A program made the position numbers and the translations under genes. From NCBI GenBank assembly GCA_910588685.1, contig CAJUPX010000008.1, positions 1 through 64,000 of the forward strand: a DNA stretch of 64,000 bases, given 5' to 3'. The first letter of the stretch is position 1, and each line of letters begins with the position of its first letter. Origin of the DNA: an uncultured Christensenellaceae bacterium (GTDB taxonomy: Bacteria; Bacillota; Clostridia; Christensenellales; Borkfalkiaceae). Below, one piece after another: positions 35,114-44,170 of this stretch. Below the pieces are notes generated by a model. It had not been told where the DNA came from. It did not search any database and worked only from the letters and a program-made list of their open reading frames with translations.

Positions 35114-35425
35114 ATGTCGGGTTTTAATAAAAGCGTTTACGAATTTGTAAAAACGGTGCCTGCCGGCAGTGTTGTGACTTACGGCGACGTGGCGCGTGTA
35201 ATCGGCAGTCCGCGGGCAAGCCGTCAGGTCGGCTGGGCGTTGCACGGCAATCCGTATCGGGGTATAGTTCCCTGTCACCGCGTGGTGTTTAAGGACGGAA
35301 GTCTTGCGCCGGGCTTTGCGTTCGGTGGCAGCGAGGCGCAGAAGGCTATGCTTGTATCAGAGGGAGTTGCCTTTACGAAAGACGGTAAAGTAGATATGAC
35401 AAGTTATCGCTTGATAATTGAGTAG
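35114..35425 (+). CDS. Short O6-alkylguanine-DNA alkyltransferase-like protein
   Basis: The 103-residue product is the DNA-binding/active-site domain of the Ogt/MGMT family alone: FNKSVYEFVKTVPAGSVVTYGDVARVIGSPRASRQVGWAL, then GIVPCHRVVFKDG with the acceptor Cys. Short ATL proteins that lack the N-terminal domain usually have Trp in place of this Cys; here Cys is kept, so transfer activity is possible. I start at ATG 35114 with AAAGGA in front. The expected role is alkylation damage repair. Confidence 0.88.
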   Translation: MSGFNKSVYEFVKTVPAGSVVTYGDVARVIGSPRASRQVGWALHGNPYRGIVPCHRVVFKDGSLAPGFAFGGSEAQKAMLVSEGVAFTKDGKVDMTSYRLIIE

Positions 35426-35486
35426 CGCGTGTTATATCGCAACAGATTAGATACAGGGCACAGTCAACGAGCCTGAGAGGTGTGAA

Positions 35487-36596
35487 ATGGCGGGTATATA
35501 CGTACATATTCCCTTTTGTAAATCCAAATGCAGGTACTGCGATTTTGCGTCGTTTCCGGATAAGCTCTGCTATGCCGAGAGCTATATGGCGTGCGTGTAC
35601 CGCGAAATGTCAAAGCGAAGAGGAGAGCTCAAAAGCTATAAATTCAACACGCTGTATATAGGCGGGGGTACGCCGTCGGTTATAGACGGGCGGTACATAG
35701 CAATGCTTGTTGCGGCGGCGCGTAAAAATTTCGACCTTACTGCGGACGCCGAAATAACGATAGAAATGAACCCCGGCACCGTTTCGGCGGGCAAAATTTC
35801 AACATATAAAAAATGCGGTATCAACCGCTTTTCGGTGGGGCTTCAAACGGCGGTTGACAGCCAGCTTTTAGAGCTCGGCAGAATACACAGTTTAAACGAT
35901 TTTCTCGATTGCGCAAAGCTTTTAAAGGGCGAAAATTTCAGCGTAGACGTGATGATAGGGCTTAAAAATCAAACGGTTTACGATATAGAAAATACCATAG
36001 ACGTTGCCGCGCGTTCGGGCGCGAGCCATATTTCTATGTACGCTTTAAGTCCCGAGGACGGCACGCCCGTGTACACTGACTATCTGAACGGCGAGCTGCC
36101 CGACGGCGACGAGGTTGCGGAGCAGTACGGGGCGGGAGTTAAAAAGCTTGAAAGTCTCGGCTTTGAAAGATACGAGGTTTCAAATTTCTGTAAAAAGGGA
36201 AAGCACAGCCGTCATAACCTGAACTATTGGGAAAGGGGCGAATATATCGGCTTCGGCGTATCCGCGTCGTCGCACATAAACAACGTGCGATATACAAACA
36301 CCTTCGATTTGGACGAGTATTTCAAGTGTATTCTGACCGATAAATTTGCAGTTATAAACAGCGAGGCAATCGATAATGAAGGGCAGGAAGAGGAGTTTAT
36401 AATGCTCGCTTTAAGGTGCGCCGCCGGGCTTGATTTAAATAAATACTTCGAATGTTTCGGGGAAGATTTTTTAAAAAAATATTCCGCGCCGTTAAAAAAG
36501 GTGCGGGAATATGTTGAGGTTTCAGAGTATTGTGTAAAAATTAAGCCGGAGTATTTATTTGTGCAGAACAGTATAATTACGGAATTTTTAAAATAA
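35487..36596 (+). CDS. hemW: HemW-like radical SAM protein
   Basis: The 369-residue protein begins GIYVHIPFCKSKCRYCDFASF with the CxxxCxxC iron-sulfur motif, then YIGGGTPSVI, EITIEMNPGTV, INRFSVGLQT and YEVSNFCKKGKHSRHNLNYW. This is the HemN-like group (HemW, formerly called oxygen-independent coproporphyrinogen oxidase), now viewed as a heme chaperone rather than an oxidase. GAGAGGTG precedes the ATG. Synteny with lepA supports the name. Confidence 0.92.
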   Translation: MAGIYVHIPFCKSKCRYCDFASFPDKLCYAESYMACVYREMSKRRGELKSYKFNTLYIGGGTPSVIDGRYIAMLVAAARKNFDLTADAEITIEMNPGTVSAGKISTYKKCGINRFSVGLQTAVDSQLLELGRIHSLNDFLDCAKLLKGENFSVDVMIGLKNQTVYDIENTIDVAARSGASHISMYALSPEDGTPVYTDYLNGELPDGDEVAEQYGAGVKKLESLGFERYEVSNFCKKGKHSRHNLNYWERGEYIGFGVSASSHINNVRYTNTFDLDEYFKCILTDKFAVINSEAIDNEGQEEEFIMLALRCAAGLDLNKYFECFGEDFLKKYSAPLKKVREYVEVSEYCVKIKPEYLFVQNSIITEFLK

Positions 36597-36598
36597 AA

Positions 36599-36630
36599 AA
36601 CAGCCCGCTATGCCGGGCTGTTCAATTTTT
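36599..36630. terminator. Bidirectional terminator
   Basis: AACAGCCCG/CGGGCTGTT, 9 bp with a 6-base loop, has an A-run before and a TTTTT run after. It serves hemW and the convergent lipoprotein gene, whose last codons it overlaps. Confidence 0.88.
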
Positions 36631-37264
36631 TTGTGGCAATAACTTTGCCGTGCTCGCCGTCAACCAAAAAGGCGGAAATAGCCCCGTCCCTGCCGCACAC
36701 GCCGACGTAGTAGTAACAGCCGTCGTCGGAAAGCAGCCTCACGTATATTTCTCCGCTGAACGCGTTGTTTTGCGTAAGACCGTCAAACAGCGCTTTGTCG
36801 TGCTCTATTACGCAGTCAAGCGCTTCGTCGCACGTTAAAACGCCGTCGTACAAAACGCTGAGCGCGGTGAAGGTTTCGGCTTTTCCGTCTGCGGAAAGCG
36901 TTATCTGCACGCTGTCGCTTTTAAAATCCTCCGCGGTGAAGCTCAGATAATAGCAGCCGTCAACCGCCTTGTAACCCATATCTCCCCTGTGTCCGTTAAT
37001 CTCGGCGTACAGCTCCTGGGGGTTTTTGTCGAGCGTTACGAAAATTTCGCAAATTCCGTTCATCGCGCCCTTAATTCCGTCCGCGGCGTAGGGCTGTTCT
37101 CTTTGGGAGCAGTGTATTTTAACCGAGCGCGTATCGTCTTCGTAGACGTAAATGTTTGTGCGCTTTTCGGAAATATAATCGGCGTAATTAATCTTTTTTT
37201 TGCAGCCGCCGAGCGGTATGAGGGTGATGAGAGCAAGTATTAAAACGGTTATAATTTTTTTCAT
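36608..37264 (-). CDS. Lipoprotein, unknown
   Basis: The protein (218 residues from the chosen start) opens MKKIITVLILALITLIPLGGC, a signal peptide with lipobox PLGGC. A mature domain of about 195 residues with alternating strands and Asp-rich loops follows. No family is recognised. An ATG 31 codons earlier is open in frame but would bury the signal peptide, so I start at 37264. It is divergent from the next gene. Confidence 0.75.
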   Translation of the reverse strand: MKKIITVLILALITLIPLGGCKKKINYADYISEKRTNIYVYEDDTRSVKIHCSQREQPYAADGIKGAMNGICEIFVTLDKNPQELYAEINGHRGDMGYKAVDGCYYLSFTAEDFKSDSVQITLSADGKAETFTALSVLYDGVLTCDEALDCVIEHDKALFDGLTQNNAFSGEIYVRLLSDDGCYYYVGVCGRDGAISAFLVDGEHGKVIATKKLNSPA

Positions 37265-37339
37265 ACCATAATATATTCGCAAGGTCGGGCGGCTATTCGG
37301 ATAAGCGCAAGTTTGTATAATTTTTGTAATTTCAAACAG

Positions 37340-37368
37340 TTGCTTTTTTTGTCGCATTATGATAAAAT
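37340..37368 (+). promoter_or_regulatory. Promoter of the TPR-like/guaB unit
   Basis: TTGCTT (37340-37345), 17 bases and TAAAAT (37363-37368) precede the likely TTG start at 37409. Confidence 0.5.
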
Positions 37369-37408
37369 AAATAAAATTTTTTATAATCCTAAACAGGATA
37401 CGGATAAA

Positions 37409-38005
37409 TTGGTTAAAGTCATATACAAAACGGCGCTCAAAACCATTTTATGCCTTATACTTTTAGCTGCCGTTGCGTTTGGCGTAATGAGCCTTGCGTT
37501 CCCCGCCGCTATGGGCGGAATGTGCGAAGCGACGGGCAACTACTCGATGGCGGCGGGTTATTATTCGCAGAGTTATAAGTATACCGGCGATATTGAAGAT
37601 ATTGCGCGCTGTTCACACAATTGCATAGCCGCAGGCAACGACGGCAATATTATAGTTTTTTGCCGGAAATACGTGGAAGATAAGCAGTTTGAAGCTTACG
37701 TAAAGGGTATTCCCGGCGAAAAACAGTTTATATACGGCAGTCTGTCGTGTGCAACGTACCGGCAGGGCGAACATAGTCAGGCGTTTGAGCTTGCCAAAAA
37801 AGCTATGGAAGGCGTTGCCGGCTTCCCCCGGGCAAACGCGTATACCGCGCTCTCGCTCGAAGTTATAAAGGCGGGCGACGGACAAACGGCGCGGGATATA
37901 CTTGAACAACTCGAAAAAATTACGCCTGCGGACACTCCCGCGGAGCCCGACCAGACCCGCTCTTACAATGCGTTGAAGAGCGAGCTTAGAAAGATTTCAG
38001 TATAA
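37409..38005 (+). CDS. Membrane-anchored TPR-like protein, unknown
   Basis: From the proposed TTG start at 37409 the product has 198 residues: one membrane segment (about 9-32) and a helical repeat domain (NYSMAAGYYSQSYKYTGDIEDIARC, GEHSQAFELAKKAME, ALSLEVIKAGDGQTARDILEQL) that looks like TPR helices. An ATG at 37313 lies before the promoter -10 and is unlikely. It ends 16 bases before guaB, so they are probably one transcript. Function unknown. Confidence 0.65.
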   Translation: MVKVIYKTALKTILCLILLAAVAFGVMSLAFPAAMGGMCEATGNYSMAAGYYSQSYKYTGDIEDIARCSHNCIAAGNDGNIIVFCRKYVEDKQFEAYVKGIPGEKQFIYGSLSCATYRQGEHSQAFELAKKAMEGVAGFPRANAYTALSLEVIKAGDGQTARDILEQLEKITPADTPAEPDQTRSYNALKSELRKISV

Positions 38006-38009
38006 TTGA

Positions 38010-39476
<1,467 letters not shown>

Positions 39477-39486
39477 ACAGCACCGC

Positions 39487-39606
39487 AAAATGCGTATAAG
39501 CGTCGCATTTCATCGTTGAGCTGCGCTTTGCTCGGGTCACTTACGTTTAGTAAGCTCCCCGTCTCAAATGCTCGCCCGCCTTGAACTGCTCGCTTCTACG
39601 CATTTT
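39487..39606. repeat. 120-bp palindrome-ended intergenic repeat, copy B
   Basis: The ends AAAATGCGTATAAGCG and CGCTTCTACGCATTTT are inverse complements at 15 of 16 positions. It has the same length as copy A (34902-35021) and long stretches alike, such as TTACGT-TTAGTAA and CTACGCATTTT. It lies between guaB and guaA. Confidence 0.75.
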
Positions 39607-39628
39607 CATACAACAGGTTACCGACCGG

Positions 39629-39660
39629 GCGGGTAGACTGCCCGCTTCTCTGCGGTTTTT
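39629..39660 (+). terminator. Hairpin before guaA, possible terminator
   Basis: GCGGG/CCCGC with a 7-base loop (39629-39645), then CTTCTCTGCGGTTTTT. The T-run is 11 bases from the stem, so termination is uncertain; an attenuator for guaA is an alternative. Confidence 0.35.
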
Positions 39661-39685
39661 AGTTACTTTTATACGAGGAAAAAAT

Positions 39686-41227
39686 ATGCAGCATCAAAAA
39701 GTTTTAATTTTGGATTTCGGCGGACAGTATAACCAGCTCATTGCAAGGCGTGTAAGAGAGCATAACGTTTATTGTGAGGTCAAATCCTACAAAACCCCGA
39801 TAGAAGAAATCCGCGCTATGGATTTGAAAGGCATTATTTTCACCGGCGGACCCAAGTCGGTCTACCTTGAAGATTCGCCCAGAATGGATAAGGAAATTTT
39901 TACGCTCGGCGTGCCCATTCTCGGCATATGCTACGGCGCGCAGTTTCTTGTTTACGGACTCGGCGGCGAAATAGGCGCGGCGAACGCGGAGGCGGCTGCG
40001 GAGTTCGGCAGAACGGATTGCAAATTCGATACAAATTCGCTGCTGTTCAAAGGCTTAAAAGAAAATTCGGTTGTATGGATGAGCCATAACGACTACATAA
40101 AAAAACTGCCCGCGGGTTTCCGTTCGGTTGCGCACAGCGCAAAATGCCCTTACGGCGCGATTGAAAACGCGGAAATGAAGTTTTACGGCACACAGTTCCA
40201 CCCCGAGGTAAATCACACGGAGCAGGGTTTTGATATGCTCGGAAATTTCCTCTTTAACGTCTGCGGCTGCAAGGGCGACTGGACAATGGAGAGTTACGCG
40301 GAAACGGCAACGCGCGAGCTGCGCGCAAAAATAGGCAGCGGCAAGGCGTTGCTTGCGCTTTCGGGCGGGGTGGACAGCTCCGTAGCCTGCAAGCTACTTG
40401 CCAACGCAATAGGCAGTCAGCTGACCTGTATTTTTGTGGACCACGGTTTAATGCGTAAAAACGAGGGCGACGAGGTTGAAGCGGCTTTTAAAGACAGCGG
40501 CGTAAATTTTGTCCGCGTAAACGCAGGCGAACGCTTTTTGGAGAGGCTTGCGGGCGTTACCGAGCCAGAGCGCAAGCGCAAAATTATAGGCGAGGAGTTT
40601 ATACGCGTTTTCGAGCAGGAGGCTAAAAAATTAGGCAGGGTGGATTTCCTTGTGCAGGGCACTATTTATCCCGACGTTATAGAGAGCGGCGTGGGCGACG
40701 CGGCGGTTATCAAATCGCACCACAACGTCGGCGGACTGCCCGATCACGTGGATTTTAAGGAAATAGTAGAGCCTTTAAGGCTGCTTTTTAAAGACGAGGT
40801 GCGCGCGCTTGGTATAGCTCTCGGGCTGGACGATAAACTCGTATGGCGCCAGCCTTTCCCCGGTCCCGGGCTTGCAATAAGAATAATCGGCGATATTACG
40901 CCCGAAAAGATTAAAATTTTACAGGACGCGGACGCGGTATTCCGCGAGGAAATTGCCGCGGCAAAGCTCGACAGGGACATTAACCAGTATTTCGCCGTGC
41001 TCACTAATATGCGCTCTGTAGGCGTTATGGGCGACGGCAGAACTTACGATTATACGTTAGCACTGCGCGGAGTGAGTACAACCGACTTTATGACTGCGGA
41101 TTTTTCGCGTATTCCCTACGACGTTCTGGAAAGGGTGTCTAACCGCATAGTAAACGAGGTGGGGCATATCAACCGCATAGTATACGATATAACAAGCAAA
41201 CCTCCCGCAACAATCGAGTGGGAGTAA
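39686..41227 (+). CDS. guaA: GMP synthase (glutamine-hydrolysing)
   Basis: The 513-residue enzyme makes GMP from XMP. It has a class I amidotransferase domain ([20 protein letters not shown], nucleophile Cys in GICYGAQ, His and Glu in FHPEVNHTE), a PP-loop [15 protein letters not shown] and the C-terminal dimer domain ending [19 protein letters not shown] start at ATG 39686 behind ACGAGGAA; the frame is open further upstream through the repeat. No purine riboswitch is evident in the leader. Confidence 0.97.
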   Translation: MQHQKVLILDFGGQYNQLIARRVREHNVYCEVKSYKTPIEEIRAMDLKGIIFTGGPKSVYLEDSPRMDKEIFTLGVPILGICYGAQFLVYGLGGEIGAANAEAAAEFGRTDCKFDTNSLLFKGLKENSVVWMSHNDYIKKLPAGFRSVAHSAKCPYGAIENAEMKFYGTQFHPEVNHTEQGFDMLGNFLFNVCGCKGDWTMESYAETATRELRAKIGSGKALLALSGGVDSSVACKLLANAIGSQLTCIFVDHGLMRKNEGDEVEAAFKDSGVNFVRVNAGERFLERLAGVTEPERKRKIIGEEFIRVFEQEAKKLGRVDFLVQGTIYPDVIESGVGDAAVIKSHHNVGGLPDHVDFKEIVEPLRLLFKDEVRALGIALGLDDKLVWRQPFPGPGLAIRIIGDITPEKIKILQDADAVFREEIAAAKLDRDINQYFAVLTNMRSVGVMGDGRTYDYTLALRGVSTTDFMTADFSRIPYDVLERVSNRIVNEVGHINRIVYDITSKPPATIEWE

Positions 41228-41228
41228 T

Positions 41229-41260
41229 TAAAAAGGCATCGCTTGCGCGATGTCTTTTTT
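41229..41260 (+). terminator. Terminator of guaA
   Basis: AAAAGGCATCGC pairs with GCGATGTCTTTT (one G-U pair) over a TTGC loop, followed by TT. Confidence 0.85.
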
Positions 41261-41264
41261 ATAT

Positions 41265-41477
41265 TCAGTTTTTACCGCCGTAATCCCTGCCAACAAGCTC
41301 GTCAAGAGAAATATTGTAATAGTCGGCAAGAACTATTAGTGCATCCAAAGAAATTTGTCTGACACCGCATTCGTATTGTGAGTATGTGTTTGGTTTAATA
41401 TTAAGTAATTCTGCAAGTTCTTTTTGCGATAAACCGTGCTCAGTGCGCAATTCGCGTAATTTTTCATAAATTTTCAT
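41265..41477 (-). CDS. Small XRE-family transcriptional regulator
   Basis: The 70-residue product is a bare Cro/CI-type HTH: LRELRTEHGLSQKELAELLNIKPNTYSQYECGVRQISLDALIVLADYYNISLDELVG. I start at ATG 41477, which begins the domain; the frame is open farther upstream through the divergent promoter and gene, which cannot be coding on both strands. No clear ribosome site is seen. It probably binds the paired operator at 41492-41535. Confidence 0.85.
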   Translation of the reverse strand: MKIYEKLRELRTEHGLSQKELAELLNIKPNTYSQYECGVRQISLDALIVLADYYNISLDELVGRDYGGKN

Positions 41478-41491
41478 ATAATAATTATACA

Positions 41492-41538
41492 ACATCTCGT
41501 ATTGAGATGTTGACATACTTCTCAAATTGTGATATAAT
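41492..41538 (+). promoter_or_regulatory. Consensus promoter with paired operators for the small gene pair
   Basis: TTGACA (41510-41515), 17 bases and TATAAT (41533-41538) drive the plus-strand gene. ACATCTC-GTATT-GAGATGT (41492-41510) is a perfect inverted repeat ending in the -35. A related sequence, ACTTCTCAAATTGTGATAT (41517-41535), fills the spacer and -10, 25 bases away. This is the layout of a repressor with two sites. Confidence 0.65.
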
Positions 41539-41568
41539 AATTTTACTAAACAAAAAATAGGTGAAAAT

Positions 41569-41832
41569 ATGTATTCGGTTTTAGAGGAAATATATTTTGG
41601 CAGACCGGGGATATCGGAAACAATCGAGTTATCCAAAGGGTATAAGCAGGAATTTAAAAAGTTTGATAAATTATGGGAGCAAATAAACAATAATCTTTCC
41701 GACGAGGATAAAAAAATATTTATAGAATTAAATGACGGGTTAAACGCCGTATTGACCGAAAGTGCCCTGATGTTTTTTAAAGAGGGGTTTAAAAAGGGCT
41801 TGCTTATAGGTATCGAATGTACGTCAAATTAA
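41569..41832 (+). CDS. Small DUF6809-like protein
   Basis: The 87-residue product starts MYSVLEEIYFGRPGISETIE and ends FFKEGFKKGLLIGIECTSN, helical throughout. This pattern matches what I recall of DUF6809, small proteins common beside XRE regulators in Clostridia. Function unknown. It is divergent from the XRE gene over a shared operator region and has AGGTG before the ATG. Confidence 0.75.
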   Translation: MYSVLEEIYFGRPGISETIELSKGYKQEFKKFDKLWEQINNNLSDEDKKIFIELNDGLNAVLTESALMFFKEGFKKGLLIGIECTSN

Positions 41833-41836
41833 CAAA

Positions 41837-41858
41837 CCGCCCTCCAAAAGGAGAGCGG
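41837..41858. terminator. Bidirectional hairpin terminator
   Basis: CCGC-c-CTCC pairs with GGAG-a-GCGG over an AAAA loop with one mismatch. It lies between convergent genes. Confidence 0.6.
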
Positions 41859-41870
41859 GTAAAATTTCAG

Positions 41871-44117
41871 TTATTTATTATCGCCGTCGGAACGTATTAC
41901 GGTGTTTTCAAGCTTTTGCAGCAGAACCTTTACGTCAATAGGCTTTGTTAAAAAGTCGTTCATACCGCTTTGTATGGCGCGGATTTTATCCTCTTCGAAT
42001 GTGTTAGCGGTGCAGGCGTAGATAAGCACTTTTTTTGCGTCCGGTCTGTCAAGCTCGCGGATTTTCTCGGAGGCGGTGCAGCCGTCCATAACGGGCATAC
42101 GCATATCCATTAAAATTACGTCGTATTCGCCGGGTTCTGACGCCGAGAACATTTCCACGGCTTTTTGACCGTCCGCCGCGTGGTCTGCAATAAACCCTTC
42201 GTCGCCGAGAATTTCCAGGATTACTTCGGCGTTCAGCTCGTTGTCCTCGGCAACAAGCAGTTTTAAGGGCTTTGTGCGTTTTTCCTGTTTTTGTACTATG
42301 CCTACGGTCTGCTGTGAAATGTAGTCGGGCGTTTTAGCTATTTCCGCGGGCAGCTTTATTGTAAATTTACTGCCTATGTTCAGCTGGCTTTCAACAAGCA
42401 GCTCGCCGCCCATAGCGTCTACAAGCAGTTTGCTTATCGCCATACCGAGTCCCGTGCCTTTTATGCTCGCGGTGTTCTTGTTGCGCTCCTGCGTGAACGC
42501 TTCAAAAATGGTTTCCAAAAATTCAGGGCTCATACCGCAGCCGGTGTCCTCGCAGGTGATGGTGGTTAAAACCTTGCCGTCGCCCAAAGGCTCCTGGTTT
42601 ACGCAAATAATTATCGAGCCGCCCGCGGGCGTGAATTTAGCCGCGTTGCTTACCAGGTTTACGAGCACCTGTTTAATGCGTACGGAGTCGCCCATAATGC
42701 AGGGCTCGGTTATGTTGATGTCGGGTATAAACCTTATGCCGCGCCTTTCTATATTGTCGCGCTGCATAGACCAAACCGCGTCGGTTATCGATTCAATCAG
42801 CATAGGCTCTTTAACTATATCAACCTTGCCCGCCTGCAATTTGGACATATCGAGCACGTCGTTTACGAGCGACAGCAAATACTTTGCCGTACTTTGCGAT
42901 TTTTTGAGCCATTCTTTTATCTGCTCGTGCTTTTCCGGCTCGTCTATGGCGTTTACGATAAGATAGTTAAGCCCTACAAGACCGTTGAGCGGCGTTCGTA
43001 TTTCGTGGCTCATATTCGATAAAAATTCGCTCTGCGCCTTTTCCTTGGCAATGGCGTTTGCCGATTTGTACTGGTTGAACATTATGAGGAGAAGCGCGGC
43101 GAGAACAATGAGAACTACAATCAGAAGCTCCACAAGGTTCATTATTATTAGCGAATAGCTTCGTTCGCTGAACAGCGATTTATTTACGGATAAGAGGAAA
43201 TACCATCTCACCGGCTCCTGGTCGTCAATGGGAATGCAGCTGTAAAATTTGCTTTCGGTTTTATATGTACCGCTGTTTTGGTCGTAAACCTTTTCGGTTA
43301 TGTCAAAGGTAAAGTGTTCCCAGTTCTCCATTTTTAAACGGATTTGACCGGATGATAGCGTGCATTTTTCGCTGCTGTCGATTTCTTCAAAGAAGTTGCG
43401 CGAAAGGTTTTCGGTAATGGCAAACTGCGGGTCTACTATATACTGTCCGCTGAGGTTTATAACCGCGCTGTTGCCGTTTGCAACGCCGTCTATGTCGAAA
43501 CTGTCAAGCACTAGCCCGCTTTGAAGCGCGCTGAGCCTTGTTATTCCGAGTACCGCCACAAACTGCGTGTCGCCGAGCGTTAACGGCGTTTTGTCCTCGT
43601 CCGAGGCAAAACAGAACTTCATTGTCATACCGTAAACCAACTGTTCGCCGCGGCATTTTTCGGCAAACAGCTCGCTCTCGAAATTAAAGCGTTTTATGAA
43701 TTTATCCTGTCCGTTTGTAAGTTCGGCAAGGAGGTCGTGTTTAAACTCATCTGGGGAAATAACCGCGTCTGCGGTGTAAATATTTCCTTCGGTGTCAACG
43801 TAGTAAACTCCGCTGAACGGAGTTTCCGCGCGTTCGTATCCGAGATTGGTTTTAAACTGGTCTACGGTTTCGCAGGCGGCGCGCCTCATACGTCTGGAAA
43901 CGCGCTTTAAATTCTCTATGTTATACGAAACGTAGTTTTTTATTGCAACCTGGTCGTGCTGGGTTATTTCGTTGATTTCGTTGATGGTATTCTCTTTAAT
44001 TGCGTTGTTAAGCATAATAATGTATGCCGTTGATATTAGAATAACAATAATTGCTATAACCGCTGTTGCAGAGACGTAAAGTAATCTTTTTTTCCATTTT
44101 AAGTTTAACTTTTCCAT
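41871..44117 (-). CDS. Membrane hybrid sensor histidine kinase with receiver domain
   Basis: The 748-residue protein has membrane segments at about 11-35 and 322-346 bracketing a roughly 285-residue extracellular sensor that looks like a Cache-type fold (YYVDTEGNIYTADAVIS). An H-box SNMSHEIRTPLNG with His371, N-box NLVSNAAKFTPAGG, G-boxes DTGCGMS and GTGLGMA and a receiver with E624/D625 and D671 (VILMDMRMP) follow. No response regulator is next to it. The Hpt protein at 7845-8198 could take its phosphate. The ligand is unknown. Confidence 0.92.
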   Translation of the reverse strand: MEKLNLKWKKRLLYVSATAVIAIIVILISTAYIIMLNNAIKENTINEINEITQHDQVAIKNYVSYNIENLKRVSRRMRRAACETVDQFKTNLGYERAETPFSGVYYVDTEGNIYTADAVISPDEFKHDLLAELTNGQDKFIKRFNFESELFAEKCRGEQLVYGMTMKFCFASDEDKTPLTLGDTQFVAVLGITRLSALQSGLVLDSFDIDGVANGNSAVINLSGQYIVDPQFAITENLSRNFFEEIDSSEKCTLSSGQIRLKMENWEHFTFDITEKVYDQNSGTYKTESKFYSCIPIDDQEPVRWYFLLSVNKSLFSERSYSLIIMNLVELLIVVLIVLAALLLIMFNQYKSANAIAKEKAQSEFLSNMSHEIRTPLNGLVGLNYLIVNAIDEPEKHEQIKEWLKKSQSTAKYLLSLVNDVLDMSKLQAGKVDIVKEPMLIESITDAVWSMQRDNIERRGIRFIPDINITEPCIMGDSVRIKQVLVNLVSNAAKFTPAGGSIIICVNQEPLGDGKVLTTITCEDTGCGMSPEFLETIFEAFTQERNKNTASIKGTGLGMAISKLLVDAMGGELLVESQLNIGSKFTIKLPAEIAKTPDYISQQTVGIVQKQEKRTKPLKLLVAEDNELNAEVILEILGDEGFIADHAADGQKAVEMFSASEPGEYDVILMDMRMPVMDGCTASEKIRELDRPDAKKVLIYACTANTFEEDKIRAIQSGMNDFLTKPIDVKVLLQKLENTVIRSDGDNK

Positions 44118-44170
44118 AACGGCATATATTATATCACTTTATTTTATAATATTCAAGCCGATAAACGCCG

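Noticed and set aside
39477-39685. Purine riboswitch before guaA
   Set aside because: The gap is occupied by the 120-bp repeat and a short hairpin; the conserved purine-aptamer loops are not seen.
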